DNA of 41,567 nucleotides, taken from assembly GCA_017559445.1 (NCBI GenBank), contig JAFYSJ010000013.1, positions 1 through 41,567 on the forward strand, read 5' to 3'. Both the position numbers and the translations under genes were made by a program. Below are positions 31,408-39,908 of this stretch, one piece after another (within the stretch, counting starts at the first letter, position 1; each line of letters starts with the position of its first letter). Origin of the DNA: Clostridia bacterium. Its GTDB lineage: Bacteria > Bacillota > Clostridia > RGIG7378. The notes under the pieces are model-generated. The model made no database searches, was not told the DNA's origin, and was given only the letters and a program-made list of their open reading frames with translations.

Positions 31408-34400
31408 CTATCCACTCCTCCTTTCTCTCTTACGCCCTACAATGAATCTGTATATAAGTGGTGTGAGTATTAAAACTACACTACCTAGCACAATGGGGTA
31501 AATACCGGGACCGCCGGTAGCGGGCAGATCGTAACTTATTCGTGTATTTTTCACGTTAATCATTCCGGTCTGCTCAAAAGGTATTCGGAAAGCATTATCC
31601 TTTCCTTCTAATACCCTTTGACATTGTTCACATGAATCTTCTGATTGATCACAGAAACAGAACCAAAACTTAGTATCATCTAGCTGATATCCAAGTGGTG
31701 GATTAAGCTCCTGAATATAATAGAGAACATGCTCTTGGAGAATAATTCCTTCAACAAGACTTGTTTGGAAATACATTTTTCCATCTGCGTTTGTCACATC
31801 CGAATCAATTAGTCCACCTTGATCATTAAATATTCCAAACTTTGCGCCTCTCAACGGGTCTTGGTTTGGATTGTTTGCCGTTTTGATTATATCAACTCGG
31901 TAACTCTTTGAGGCAACATTGATGTCTGCAAAGTACTTATCCTCACTATCTTTAGAGACCTTTTGTCCCCAAAGAGTGATATTTGCCGAGTTGGTATATT
32001 TAATTGCATGAGTTGCATCATTTGAGATAATCAATGTGGTGTCGTAATCAATAATGTACGTAACTGGCTGCGGGTGTAAAAGGATTATTTCTAGCAAATG
32101 CACGGATGCACCATTGTCATCCACTGCACCTCCCGATCCATTATACGAAATCGTATAATCCACATCCTGTCGCAGGACCTCTTCCTTTCCAGTGCCATCT
32201 TGCGACTTAATAACTAAGGTTCCACTTATAAAAGACATGGTCGTCGACATCTCATCACGAATTATCAGTGGCGATCCATCGGTTAAAACCAATTTGCCTT
32301 CGTTAACTGTAATCCTATAGTGTGCTAAGTATCCATCAAAGTCTTTGGTGATTACCTTCTGGAACACATTAGGTATCTTTACTACAGAATCGCTGGCATC
32401 AGCTCGGATACCCCAAGCAGAACCACCATGTCGGTTATATAATTCAACCTTGTTCCTTAATAAGGCTCCCTGACTACCGTATTTTTCCACTACGGATATA
32501 TCTTTAGTCTCATAAACAAAGGTTAAGGTTATGTTTTCCGTTGTTGTCCAACAGTGGCAGAACTCCTTAAGCTGTCCTTGTCCGTAATCGTCATAGTACC
32601 AATACTTGGTCGTACAACCATACTCACCCCAGAATGCACATGTTTCCTCTGTACAATCACAGTGACACAAAAGTTCAAGCTGTACTGAAACGTTTTTGTC
32701 TCCCGACGTAGCGTTCCAGCCATTATGCCATGTGACCTTTGAATCATTTGTGACATCCTGTATTCGAGGCACATCCACTGTGATTCCATTATAGGTAGCT
32801 GTTACCTTGGATAGGTATAAATTGTTGTTGGTATATCCATAAACATCGCTGTAATTTCCGGGATTAACAATTGACATTTCATCCCAAATATACCAAGCAT
32901 ATTCTGCTCTTTCACCATCTTTTCTACCAGGAATGGTTGTTTGAATCTCCCAAAGGAAGAATCCACCATCCGCTTCACCTATAAAGGATCCCACCTTGTC
33001 AATGGTTGCGGCCACTTCACCGTGGGAAAATGAACCCCATCCATCTGCGCCTTGATTATCTACTTCAACATGGTTCTTGTAGCTTAAGGCTCCATTAAAG
33101 TTTTTAGAATTTGGTGTGGTGGTGTACTCAAAGGTGTATGTCCAACCTTCATTGCCCAGAAGAATCTCTCCACAGCCTTCGCATACTACTTTTTCTGGGA
33201 TTATATAGGACCATCCATTTTCATCCCAATATTCAAGGTCGTCTAGTGATATGTGCCATTTGTGCCATGCCACTTCTAATCCTGTAGCTAAATCTATTTC
33301 AGAAGCTCTAACTAAAATGCCTGCCGCAATATCGGATTCCGTATAGGAATGCTCATTAGAATACATTTCAAGCACTATTCTATCCGTCAATGTGCTACCA
33401 GGTATATTTGAATCCTTGTTGCCAATAACTTGGATTGTCCAATAAAGCTTATCCTTATTAGGTCTCTTCTCATCTTCCTCAGAACCTTGCGTTCCCCATT
33501 TGTTTATATGGGTAAGGTCTTTATCCTCTTCGGATGGCTTCTGTATAGTTACAGTAATATTTCCATCAAAATCAATGGGAGTATCACCTGGTGGGAACAT
33601 AATGCCTGCCGTAACACTAATAATAATATCAGAGCGACTGTCCATATGTTCGTTGAATGTGATGGTGATTAAGCCATCATCTGTCACTGACCAGTTGCCA
33701 ATTTCTGTGCCATCTTTCAGCTCAAACTTTCCAGTTCCTCCATCAACAAGTACCCCCTCAGGCAGCTGATGTTGATATGTCCCATGCGGGAAACCATCTT
33801 TTCGTGAGACACTTAATGTAAGCTTATATTTAACTCCCTCTTCTACAAGGAAGTTACCATTTGCATCCTTTGGCACTTCATGGTTATTTTTGTCCAACAG
33901 GGTGTAAAAATAACTTCCATTGTTGTTGTTTAAATATGTGAGTAGGTCAATTATTGTCCTTGTATTTCTAAGGGAATATGTGGTTTGTCTTAAATTCGTC
34001 TGGTTTTCCTCGCCACCTACCGAAATAAACACGGCAGGGCCATTAGAAATATCCAGCATTTCTTCCGTTAAAGTTATAAAGCTAGTTGAAGGCTTTTTGC
34101 CTGTGGAAATCTCTCCAGTTATTCCCCATCCAACAATGGTTTCATCCGCCATAGAAATGACAGCTCCCTTTACGGCATCTTCCACATCTCCGCGAATAAC
34201 ATATATGGTGGAGCTAAAGGCCTCCGCTACAATTCCTACCGTATTGTCTGCAAAGAATACTAGATCTCCTCTAACGGGAGTGTAATCACCAGCTACAGCG
34301 TATTTGCCTTGGCTATTCCAAAGCTGAGCCATTGTATTAGCTCCTGCATTTCCTGGATGTGTTTGTGAATCTGCTCCTGCATAGCTTAAACAGAAAGATA

Positions 34401-34881
34401 CAAACATTGCTGACCAGTCTCTGTACGGTGTTCCATACCAAGCACCATATCTGGTATATCCTCGACGGATGCCGTCATTGCCTACCTCAAAGTTTAGCTG
34501 ACTTTCAGCGTAACCCACTTGAGTTTTGGCTATGCCTACCAAGTCCTCTCTCAAATTGCCCGTATATGGATAATCAGCAAACATCTTTTGCCAATCTAAA
34601 AGAGATTCTTGGTCCTCTGTATGGTGGGAATAACATCCTACATTGTGAACATGCTCTTCGTACCCACATATGAGACCATCATCATAACAGTCTTCGTCAT
34701 GAATGTGCTCCACATATCCACAGTCAGCGTTGCCTGCCAAGGTTAAACCGGGTTGTCTTAGGAACCAGAACACATCCATAGATACTAATAAGGAGAGAAT
34801 TAGCAGTACAGAAAGTGCTCGTATTCTTCGTATTCTTTTTTTCTTAAGTCTTCTCAGGCTTTCACCTAAGATATCCTGCAC
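31408..34881 (-). CDS. Large LPATG-anchored tip protein/adhesin with inactive-looking amidase domain
   Basis: 1,157 residues. A basic N-terminus and signal-anchor helix are followed by two cysteine/histidine units (CGYVEHIHDEDCY, CGYEEHVHNVGCY), which look metal-binding. Then comes a CHAP/NlpC-like domain: GYTRYGAWYG, DWSAMFVSFCLSYAG, RGDLVFF. Relatives I recall read DWCAMFVSFC and HVGIV; here the Cys is Ser and the His position reads NTVGIV, so catalysis is unlikely. Long beta-rich adhesin-like domains follow, then a CnaB-type domain and LPATGG, a helix and RKRERR. A GTG start is used, seven bases after AAGGAGGG. Its place before the major pilin gene suits a tip adhesin. Confidence 0.87.
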   Translation of the reverse strand: MQDILGESLRRLKKKRIRRIRALSVLLILSLLVSMDVFWFLRQPGLTLAGNADCGYVEHIHDEDCYDDGLICGYEEHVHNVGCYSHHTEDQESLLDWQKMFADYPYTGNLREDLVGIAKTQVGYAESQLNFEVGNDGIRRGYTRYGAWYGTPYRDWSAMFVSFCLSYAGADSQTHPGNAGANTMAQLWNSQGKYAVAGDYTPVRGDLVFFADNTVGIVAEAFSSTIYVIRGDVEDAVKGAVISMADETIVGWGITGEISTGKKPSTSFITLTEEMLDISNGPAVFISVGGEENQTNLRQTTYSLRNTRTIIDLLTYLNNNNGSYFYTLLDKNNHEVPKDANGNFLVEEGVKYKLTLSVSRKDGFPHGTYQHQLPEGVLVDGGTGKFELKDGTEIGNWSVTDDGLITITFNEHMDSRSDIIISVTAGIMFPPGDTPIDFDGNITVTIQKPSEEDKDLTHINKWGTQGSEEDEKRPNKDKLYWTIQVIGNKDSNIPGSTLTDRIVLEMYSNEHSYTESDIAAGILVRASEIDLATGLEVAWHKWHISLDDLEYWDENGWSYIIPEKVVCEGCGEILLGNEGWTYTFEYTTTPNSKNFNGALSYKNHVEVDNQGADGWGSFSHGEVAATIDKVGSFIGEADGGFFLWEIQTTIPGRKDGERAEYAWYIWDEMSIVNPGNYSDVYGYTNNNLYLSKVTATYNGITVDVPRIQDVTNDSKVTWHNGWNATSGDKNVSVQLELLCHCDCTEETCAFWGEYGCTTKYWYYDDYGQGQLKEFCHCWTTTENITLTFVYETKDISVVEKYGSQGALLRNKVELYNRHGGSAWGIRADASDSVVKIPNVFQKVITKDFDGYLAHYRITVNEGKLVLTDGSPLIIRDEMSTTMSFISGTLVIKSQDGTGKEEVLRQDVDYTISYNGSGGAVDDNGASVHLLEIILLHPQPVTYIIDYDTTLIISNDATHAIKYTNSANITLWGQKVSKDSEDKYFADINVASKSYRVDIIKTANNPNQDPLRGAKFGIFNDQGGLIDSDVTNADGKMYFQTSLVEGIILQEHVLYYIQELNPPLGYQLDDTKFWFCFCDQSEDSCEQCQRVLEGKDNAFRIPFEQTGMINVKNTRISYDLPATGGPGIYPIVLGSVVLILTPLIYRFIVGRKRERRSG

Positions 34882-34921
34882 AGCTATCCCTCCTTTCCTT
34901 TAAATGTATTTATATATTTAC

Positions 34922-35512
34922 TTAGTAAACAAAACCTATTCTATTAAGAGGCCAAACGCGAATAAACACCTTTCCAATTATGTCCTCATTAGAAACTGCT
35001 CCAATATTTGAGTTACGGCTATCTACTGAATTGATTCGCTGATCTCCCAGTACAAAGTAGCTTGTCTCTGGCACTGTATATGGGAATTCTATATCGCAAT
35101 CTCCCAGAGATTTTTCTGAAATATATGGCTCCTCTAAGATTTCTCCGTTGACATACACATTTCCCTCAGCGTCTATGGCTACCTCATCTCCTGGCAGTGC
35201 AATAACTCGTTTAAGCAAAATTTTTCCCTGAAAATAAAAACCGACTATGTCTCCTTTATCAAAATTCTTAGACTTCAAAAGAACCACTATTTCGTCATGT
35301 TCTAATGAAGGTGACATACTGTCTCCAGAAATCTGCAAAATGGGCAAGAACAAGGTTGCAACCAATACTGCCACGGCAGCAACAACTACCAACACCGAAA
35401 TTGTGCTGCGTAGTGATTGTCTGTAGTATGCCTCTCTCCTAATTCGCTTGCGTTCCTGCTGAATCTGTTCCATGGATGGAACTTCTATTCTCTTTTCAGC
35501 CTTCTTTGCCAT
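34922..35512 (-). CDS. lepB: Signal peptidase I
   Basis: 196 residues. One N-terminal transmembrane helix (ISVLVVVAAVAVLVATLFL) is followed by the catalytic Ser motif SGDSMSPSL and the Lys motif LLKRVIALPGD, then VLGDQRINSVDSRNSN (the GDNxxxSxDSR box). These are the complete S26 signal peptidase I motifs. Its location at the head of a pilus operon fits the dedicated signal peptidases described for Gram-positive pilus islands, which process or help assemble pilins. A general housekeeping role cannot be excluded. It lies about 23 bp after the coiled-coil gene. Confidence 0.93.
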   Translation of the reverse strand: MAKKAEKRIEVPSMEQIQQERKRIRREAYYRQSLRSTISVLVVVAAVAVLVATLFLPILQISGDSMSPSLEHDEIVVLLKSKNFDKGDIVGFYFQGKILLKRVIALPGDEVAIDAEGNVYVNGEILEEPYISEKSLGDCDIEFPYTVPETSYFVLGDQRINSVDSRNSNIGAVSNEDIIGKVFIRVWPLNRIGFVY

Positions 35513-35535
35513 GTGATAAATCCTTTATTGTTCAA

Positions 35536-35892
35536 TTAGTCTTCAAAAACCATGGGGGTAAATCGAGGCTTATTGGGGTCGGGCTCCATTGTCTGGGCCT
35601 TGGTGCTAGCCTCCTCGATAATTCGCTTACACTCCTCCTCAGTCGTTGCCTTCATGGAAGCAATCTCCTGCAAGTACATGTCTGCCGCCTTCTGTGCTTC
35701 GTTATATACATTAGTAATAGACACTGCTGCCTCTGCTATGGAGCCAGCCTCAGAAATTCGAACTCTCTTGTCCTCAAGCTCAGCCTGTAACGCAGCTATC
35801 TGATCCAAAAGTTTTTGCTCATCCTTTTTCATCTGATAAATAATATCTACCAAATCTCGTCTGCTTAGCCTCTTTAAATCCTTACTAACCAT
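35536..35892 (-). CDS. Small coiled-coil protein at the head of the pilus operon
   Basis: 118 residues, soluble. An LKRLSRRDLVDIIYQMKKDEQKLLDQI start leads into a long heptad-like helix (LQAELEDKRVRISEAGSIAEAAVSI) and a second helical segment, then a Pro-rich end. I have seen similar short coiled-coil proteins near pilus operons of Lachnospiraceae, but know no function. The start at 35892 is the first ATG after the promoter; the spacing to GGGAG is long (about 12), so initiation is not certain. It may be a scaffold or regulator of pilus assembly, which is a guess. Confidence 0.65.
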   Translation of the reverse strand: MVSKDLKRLSRRDLVDIIYQMKKDEQKLLDQIAALQAELEDKRVRISEAGSIAEAAVSITNVYNEAQKAADMYLQEIASMKATTEEECKRIIEEASTKAQTMEPDPNKPRFTPMVFED

Positions 35893-35940
35893 GTTGGGAA
35901 ACTTCTCCCTTCTAAAAAAGTGTAAACTTACCCAAAATAA

Positions 35941-35968
35941 ATTGTACCACTTTCGCAATTTTAATCAA
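35941..35968 (-). promoter_or_regulatory. Pilus operon promoter
   Basis: Minus-strand TTGATT (35963-35968) and TACAAT (35941-35946) with a 16-bp spacer lie about 50 bp before the first gene. The next 140 bp up to the divergent gene at 36106 hold no supported gene. Confidence 0.6.
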
Positions 35969-36105
35969 CCAAACAGCTTTTTTGTATCATTTTTAATTGC
36001 TATTCGACAGTTATCATTAAACAATCTTCCCTAATTAAGGGCCATTTATTGGACTCCTTCCTCTATAAAATCAATATGTACTAAGAACTACTTTAGGAGG
36101 ACCAC

Positions 36106-36888
36106 ATGGCTACACTTATGGATATATATAATTTTGCAGATAAATACTTGTCCCTCTTTACTTCCACCTCAACCAAGGATCGCGATTTGGAACAGGCTCT
36201 TATGCACGACTGCCAGGAACTGGACTTTAACATGTCCCAAGGCCACGACTTGGCCCAAAGCTATCCTGAAATATACACAACTCCCCGTGCGCTAGAGCAA
36301 GTTGTTCACAAAATCGACGACCCCATGATTTTGGGTGCCGCCATATATTGCCAGTGGAGATTTGTAACTCATTGGGCCGAATGTTCTCTCCTGCATCCTC
36401 GATACCGCTCCTGGTTTACAATTGCATTTAGAAGATTGTTGGCCATTTCCGACACCAACAAGGATCAAAACAACAACTTTGCAGGTCACGCCACCAAAAT
36501 CCAGCTTGTTTCATACTCTAACTCATCTTCTCAGCAAGAGACAGAACAGCATCTGACTGTTTCGGATAATGGCAAGGTTTGGCTCTCCGGTTATCGTCGC
36601 TCTCCTGTGGATAACGCTCCCATGTTGCTCAGGACGACCTCCTTTTCCATTTCTCCAAAAGATGCTCGCACTTTGCTAAATCTTGTCGGTGGTTTCTTTG
36701 GGTCCAATACCCTTATTGGCGAATCCCAAGACAAGGGCAAGTGGGCCTTGGCCATTACAAACCACCAGGGTATCACCTATTTTTATGGTGGTGGATTCAC
36801 ATCTAATATCACATACCAGAACATGGATATCTCTCAATTTATGCGACAGCACCTGAGGGTTCAAGGTCTTTTATGTTTTGGCGCATAG
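36106..36888 (+). CDS. Hypothetical protein, unknown family
   Basis: 260 residues, soluble, no signal peptide. A strong AGGAGG precedes the ATG. The N-terminal half is helical and rich in acidic residues. The middle has IYCQWRFVTHWAECSLLHPRYRSWFTIAFRRLL, resembling a packed helical domain. The C-terminal half alternates hydrophobic and polar residues (VWLSGYRRSPVDNAPMLLRTTSF, ITNHQGITYFYGGGF), suggesting a beta domain. I do not recognise it. It is divergent from the pilus operon and 90 bp before the preQ1/queT unit, which has its own promoter. Confidence 0.7.
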   Translation: MATLMDIYNFADKYLSLFTSTSTKDRDLEQALMHDCQELDFNMSQGHDLAQSYPEIYTTPRALEQVVHKIDDPMILGAAIYCQWRFVTHWAECSLLHPRYRSWFTIAFRRLLAISDTNKDQNNNFAGHATKIQLVSYSNSSSQQETEQHLTVSDNGKVWLSGYRRSPVDNAPMLLRTTSFSISPKDARTLLNLVGGFFGSNTLIGESQDKGKWALAITNHQGITYFYGGGFTSNITYQNMDISQFMRQHLRVQGLLCFGA

Positions 36889-36915
36889 GGGGTACACAAA
36901 AAGACTTTTTTATAC

Positions 36916-36970
36916 TATAATCTCATCTCGTGAGTTCGAAACCATCCTCACGTAAAACAAAACTAGGAGA
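36916..36970 (+). promoter_or_regulatory. preQ1-I-type riboswitch with promoter upstream of queT
   Basis: A TATAAT (36916-36921) is followed by stem CGTGAG (36929-36934) and CTCACG (36947-36952). The loop GTTCGAAACCATC has the GUUC...CC features of class I type 1 preQ1 aptamers, and the A-rich tail TAAAACAAAACTAGGAG overlaps the ribosome-binding site. The pairing and tail match the known pseudoknot, in which bound preQ1 sequesters the ribosome-binding site. Gene context (a queuosine-precursor transporter) agrees. Confidence 0.85.
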
Positions 36971-36978
36971 TTTTCTTT

Positions 36979-37461
36979 ATGCGCAAACATTCCCAGAGAA
37001 CAAGATATATTTGCCACGCTGCCTTAATTGCAGCACTTTATGTGGTACTTACCTACGTTGCCAAGGCTTTTAGCTTAGACAGCGGAGTTATACAGGTGCG
37101 TCTTTCTGAGATGCTTTGTCTGTTGCCTATTTTCACTCCTGCAGCCATCCCCGGCGTAACCATTGGATGTCTATTGGCCAACGTTATGACTGGTGCAGTT
37201 GCTTTGGACATTATAGCAGGCCCCATTGCTACTTTACTTGGTGCTCTTGGTACATACTACTTCCGCAAAAACAAGTGGTTGGCCGCATTTCCACCAGTGC
37301 TTTCCAATGCTTTAATCGTGCCCTTTATCCTGTCATATGGTTACGGCGTGCCAGATGCAATCCCCTTTATGATGCTCACCGTTGGTATTGGAGAAATCAT
37401 ATCAATCTATGTTTTAGGTATGCTCCTTATAAATACTAAAATAATTAAGTCATTAAAATAA
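36979..37461 (+). CDS. queT: QueT family queuosine-precursor transporter
   Basis: 160 residues with about six hydrophobic helices. The segments IQVRLSEMLCLLPIFTPAAIPGVTIGCLLAN and GPIATLLGALGTYYF are diagnostic of QueT (DUF988), the substrate-binding S component of an ECF transporter for preQ1/preQ0 or queuine. No energising components are adjacent; the shared ECF module is presumably elsewhere. Translation is probably repressed by preQ1 through the riboswitch that covers its ribosome-binding site, giving feedback control of import. Confidence 0.93.
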   Translation: MRKHSQRTRYICHAALIAALYVVLTYVAKAFSLDSGVIQVRLSEMLCLLPIFTPAAIPGVTIGCLLANVMTGAVALDIIAGPIATLLGALGTYYFRKNKWLAAFPPVLSNALIVPFILSYGYGVPDAIPFMMLTVGIGEIISIYVLGMLLINTKIIKSLK

Positions 37462-37489
37462 CGTATTTTGTTTATTTACAGAACCGTCG

Positions 37490-37518
37490 TTGACAACCAC
37501 ATAGGCCAATAGTAAAAT
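37490..37518 (+). promoter_or_regulatory. Promoter of the DAHP synthase gene
   Basis: TTGACA (37490-37495) and TAAAAT (37513-37518) with a 17-bp spacer. The start codon lies about 85 bp further on, leaving room for the leader hairpin at 37543-37577. Confidence 0.75.
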
Positions 37519-37542
37519 CTTGACCATTAAACTACTAATTTC

Positions 37543-37577
37543 TCCGCATTCTTGCAAAACGTAGGGTGCGGATTTTT
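37543..37577 (+). promoter_or_regulatory. Leader terminator/attenuator of the DAHP synthase gene
   Basis: TCCGCA (37543-37548) pairs with TGCGGA (37567-37572), with TTTTT immediately after, about 25 bp before the start codon. A terminator-like hairpin inside a 5' leader suggests attenuation. I see no leader peptide with repeated aromatic codons and no T-box sequence, so the controlling signal is unknown. Confidence 0.55.
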
Positions 37578-37601
37578 GTTATAGAAAGTTGAGGTATTCC
37601 C

Positions 37602-38630
37602 ATGAGAATGGATTTCCAGAGAAAACTCCCTATCCCACAGGAGGTTAAGCAAGAGTTTCCACTGACAGAAAAGATGTCCCAGGTTAAGGCTGATTTGGAC
37701 AAGCAGATTCAGGATGTTTTTGAAGGCAAATCTGACAAGTTCATTTTGATTATCGGCCCATGTTCTGCAGATCACCGCGAGCCTGTTTTGGAGTACATCT
37801 CCCGTCTTCGCAGAATCCAGGAGCAGGTTTCCGACAAGATTATCATCATCCCTCGTATTTACACTAACAAGCCTAGAACTACAGGCCAGGGATACAAGGG
37901 CATGTTGCACCAGCCTGACCCAGAGGCAAAGCCTGACATGTACAAGGGTATCGTTGCTATTAGAGATTTGCACATTGCAGCTCTTAGAGATTACGATTTC
38001 TCATGCGCTGACGAAATGCTCTATCCTGAGAACTACCGTTATCTCTCTGACCTTCTTTCTTACGTTGCTGTAGGTGCTCGTTCTGTAGAAAACCAGCAGC
38101 ACAGATTGACTGCCAGCGGAATTGAAGTTCCAGTAGGTATGAAAAATCCAACTGGTGGCGACCTTAGCGTTATGATGAACGCAATTACAGCTGCACAGTC
38201 CAGCCATACATTCATTTACCGTGGTTGGGAGGTAACTTCCGAGGGTAACCCATATGCTCACTCCATCCTTCGCGGCTACTTGGACTACTCTGGTCACAGC
38301 GTTTCCAACTACCACTACGAGGACTTGCTTAGAGTTAACGAGCTTTATGCTAAGACAAACCTGGTTAACCCATCTGTAATCGTTGACACTAACCACAACA
38401 ACTCCGGCAAGAAGTACTTAGAGCAGATCCGTATTGCTAAGGATATCGTACACAGCCGTAGTTGCAACGACGACGTTAAGCGCTTGGTTAAGGGTCTCAT
38501 GATCGAGAGCTACCTTGAAGATGGCGCACAGAGCGCTGGCGAGCACGTATTTGGCAAATCCATTACCGACCCATGTCTCGGTTGGGATAAGACACAGCAG
38601 CTTATCTTGGATATTGCAGAAAAAGTTTAA
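37602..38630 (+). CDS. aroF: 3-deoxy-7-phosphoheptulonate (DAHP) synthase, type I
   Basis: 342 residues. The signatures IIGPCSADHREPV, KPRTTGQGYKGML and GARSVENQQHR, together with a C-terminal metal-binding region DTNHNNSGKKYLEQIR, match the type I-alpha (AroFGH) DAHP synthase family. This is the first step of aromatic amino-acid biosynthesis, condensing PEP with erythrose 4-phosphate. Length agrees with the E. coli enzymes (about 350). The leader contains a candidate attenuator. It is monocistronic, ending in a bidirectional terminator shared with a convergent gene. The gene letter (F, G or H) and the feedback amino acid cannot be decided. Confidence 0.93.
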   Translation: MRMDFQRKLPIPQEVKQEFPLTEKMSQVKADLDKQIQDVFEGKSDKFILIIGPCSADHREPVLEYISRLRRIQEQVSDKIIIIPRIYTNKPRTTGQGYKGMLHQPDPEAKPDMYKGIVAIRDLHIAALRDYDFSCADEMLYPENYRYLSDLLSYVAVGARSVENQQHRLTASGIEVPVGMKNPTGGDLSVMMNAITAAQSSHTFIYRGWEVTSEGNPYAHSILRGYLDYSGHSVSNYHYEDLLRVNELYAKTNLVNPSVIVDTNHNNSGKKYLEQIRIAKDIVHSRSCNDDVKRLVKGLMIESYLEDGAQSAGEHVFGKSITDPCLGWDKTQQLILDIAEKV

Positions 38631-38638
38631 TACAAAGC

Positions 38639-38670
38639 AAAACTCTCTACCTCTTGGCAGAGAGTTTTTT
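38639..38670. terminator. Bidirectional terminator between aroF and the DUF6273 gene
   Basis: Stem ACTCTCT (38642-38648) and AGAGAGT (38659-38665) followed by TTTTTT on plus; AAAA on the other side serves the convergent gene. Its left arm belongs to a 25-bp sequence repeated exactly at 41528-41552. Confidence 0.85.
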
Positions 38671-38692
38671 GATGCCTATTATATCTTTATAT

Positions 38693-39775
38693 TTACTTAT
38701 CTATGGAAACATCAATCCACATTGCAGGACGAACACCATATGTTGCCCAATCAACGGGCATTCCAGCAGAATTCCAAGAACTGGTAACATATACTGCATT
38801 ACTGTTTTTATATCCAGGCGTTCTTGTCCACCATTCAATATATTGACTTTGTGTTAAGCCCAGCTTATTGCTCAGGTATTTTGTACCATACATCCTACCT
38901 GATTTATTTTCAAAATACTTTTCTACTTCTTTTACACTCAGAAGAAAAACCTTATCCAACGTATTTGCACCAGGATCAACATCCGTATTATTGGGGTTTA
39001 TATCTGCTATAACATTAGTAGTAAGAATCAATTCACTTTCCCAATCATTAAAGGCAGTACTATAAAACTCATTATTTAACCATGCTCGTAATGTACAAGT
39101 TTCCCACGTGCAGCTATCACCGCTCTCGTTATATGGCTTAATCTCTAAACCGTACTTACTAAGCAAGAACACTTTATCTTCATCCTTGTCCATAACATAC
39201 CACTGAATCTGCTCTCCCTCATAACTTCCGAGAGAAACAACAGCCCCTATATCTGTTCTTGACACAAGTTGCTTAAAAGCAGTTACATAAATTGCATCGG
39301 CCTGTGCCTTGCTATCCTTAAAATCCTTGAGGTTTACAAGAATTTCATATGCTTCTACATATTCTCCTTGAGAAATAAGGGTCATAGCATTTTCATACTT
39401 ATTTGTTGGTATTGTTACTGTGAACAATTTAACTAAAGAAGAAATGCCCCATACGATTCCAGCAATAACAATGGCCGCAACAACAAGGACTATTATCATT
39501 CCCTGCTTGGCATCCTTTTCCTTTTTTACCTTCAGGTTTTCTTGATGAGCTTCTTGTACCTTATCTTCCTCGGCCTTAACTTCTTGATTTCTGTCCTTGA
39601 TATCGCGAATCTTGGCATAGCACTCTTCTATCTTCTCCTCAGAATCCTTCCAGTCGCGAATAGTTTTAAGACGCATAATCGCATACTCATATGGTTCGAC
39701 AGCCTCACCATACATCATACTTATGGCATCTTCGTATATTTCGTCTTTTTTTACATTGTCCAGAATGTCTGACAT
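38693..39775 (-). CDS. DUF6273 domain membrane protein
   Basis: 360 residues. A charged helical N-terminus (about residues 1-90, with coiled-coil-like Lys/Glu repeats and TPR-like MRLKTIRDWKDSEEKIEECYA) precedes a transmembrane helix (GMIIVLVVAAIVIAGIVWGI). After a second TPR-like stretch (YENAMTLISQGEYVEAYEILVNLKDFKDS) comes the DUF6273 domain: WYVMDKDEDKVFLLSKYGLEIKPYN, TWETCTLRAWLNNEFYSTAF and a final WWTRTPG...YGVRPAMWID. This end resembles a C-type-lectin-like fold seen in surface proteins. Function unknown; found widely in Lachnospiraceae. A single gene with a terminator. Confidence 0.8.
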   Translation of the reverse strand: MSDILDNVKKDEIYEDAISMMYGEAVEPYEYAIMRLKTIRDWKDSEEKIEECYAKIRDIKDRNQEVKAEEDKVQEAHQENLKVKKEKDAKQGMIIVLVVAAIVIAGIVWGISSLVKLFTVTIPTNKYENAMTLISQGEYVEAYEILVNLKDFKDSKAQADAIYVTAFKQLVSRTDIGAVVSLGSYEGEQIQWYVMDKDEDKVFLLSKYGLEIKPYNESGDSCTWETCTLRAWLNNEFYSTAFNDWESELILTTNVIADINPNNTDVDPGANTLDKVFLLSVKEVEKYFENKSGRMYGTKYLSNKLGLTQSQYIEWWTRTPGYKNSNAVYVTSSWNSAGMPVDWATYGVRPAMWIDVSIDK

Positions 39776-39908
39776 ATTGTTCCTCTTTTCGCCTTTTTTC
39801 TCATTATATCAATCAAAAGTATTTGGGAACAACCTTTTTGAACTTTTATAGTTACCAATTTAGGCTTTAGTTGTATAATCAAAATATACACAAAATGGAG
39901 GTACAAAT

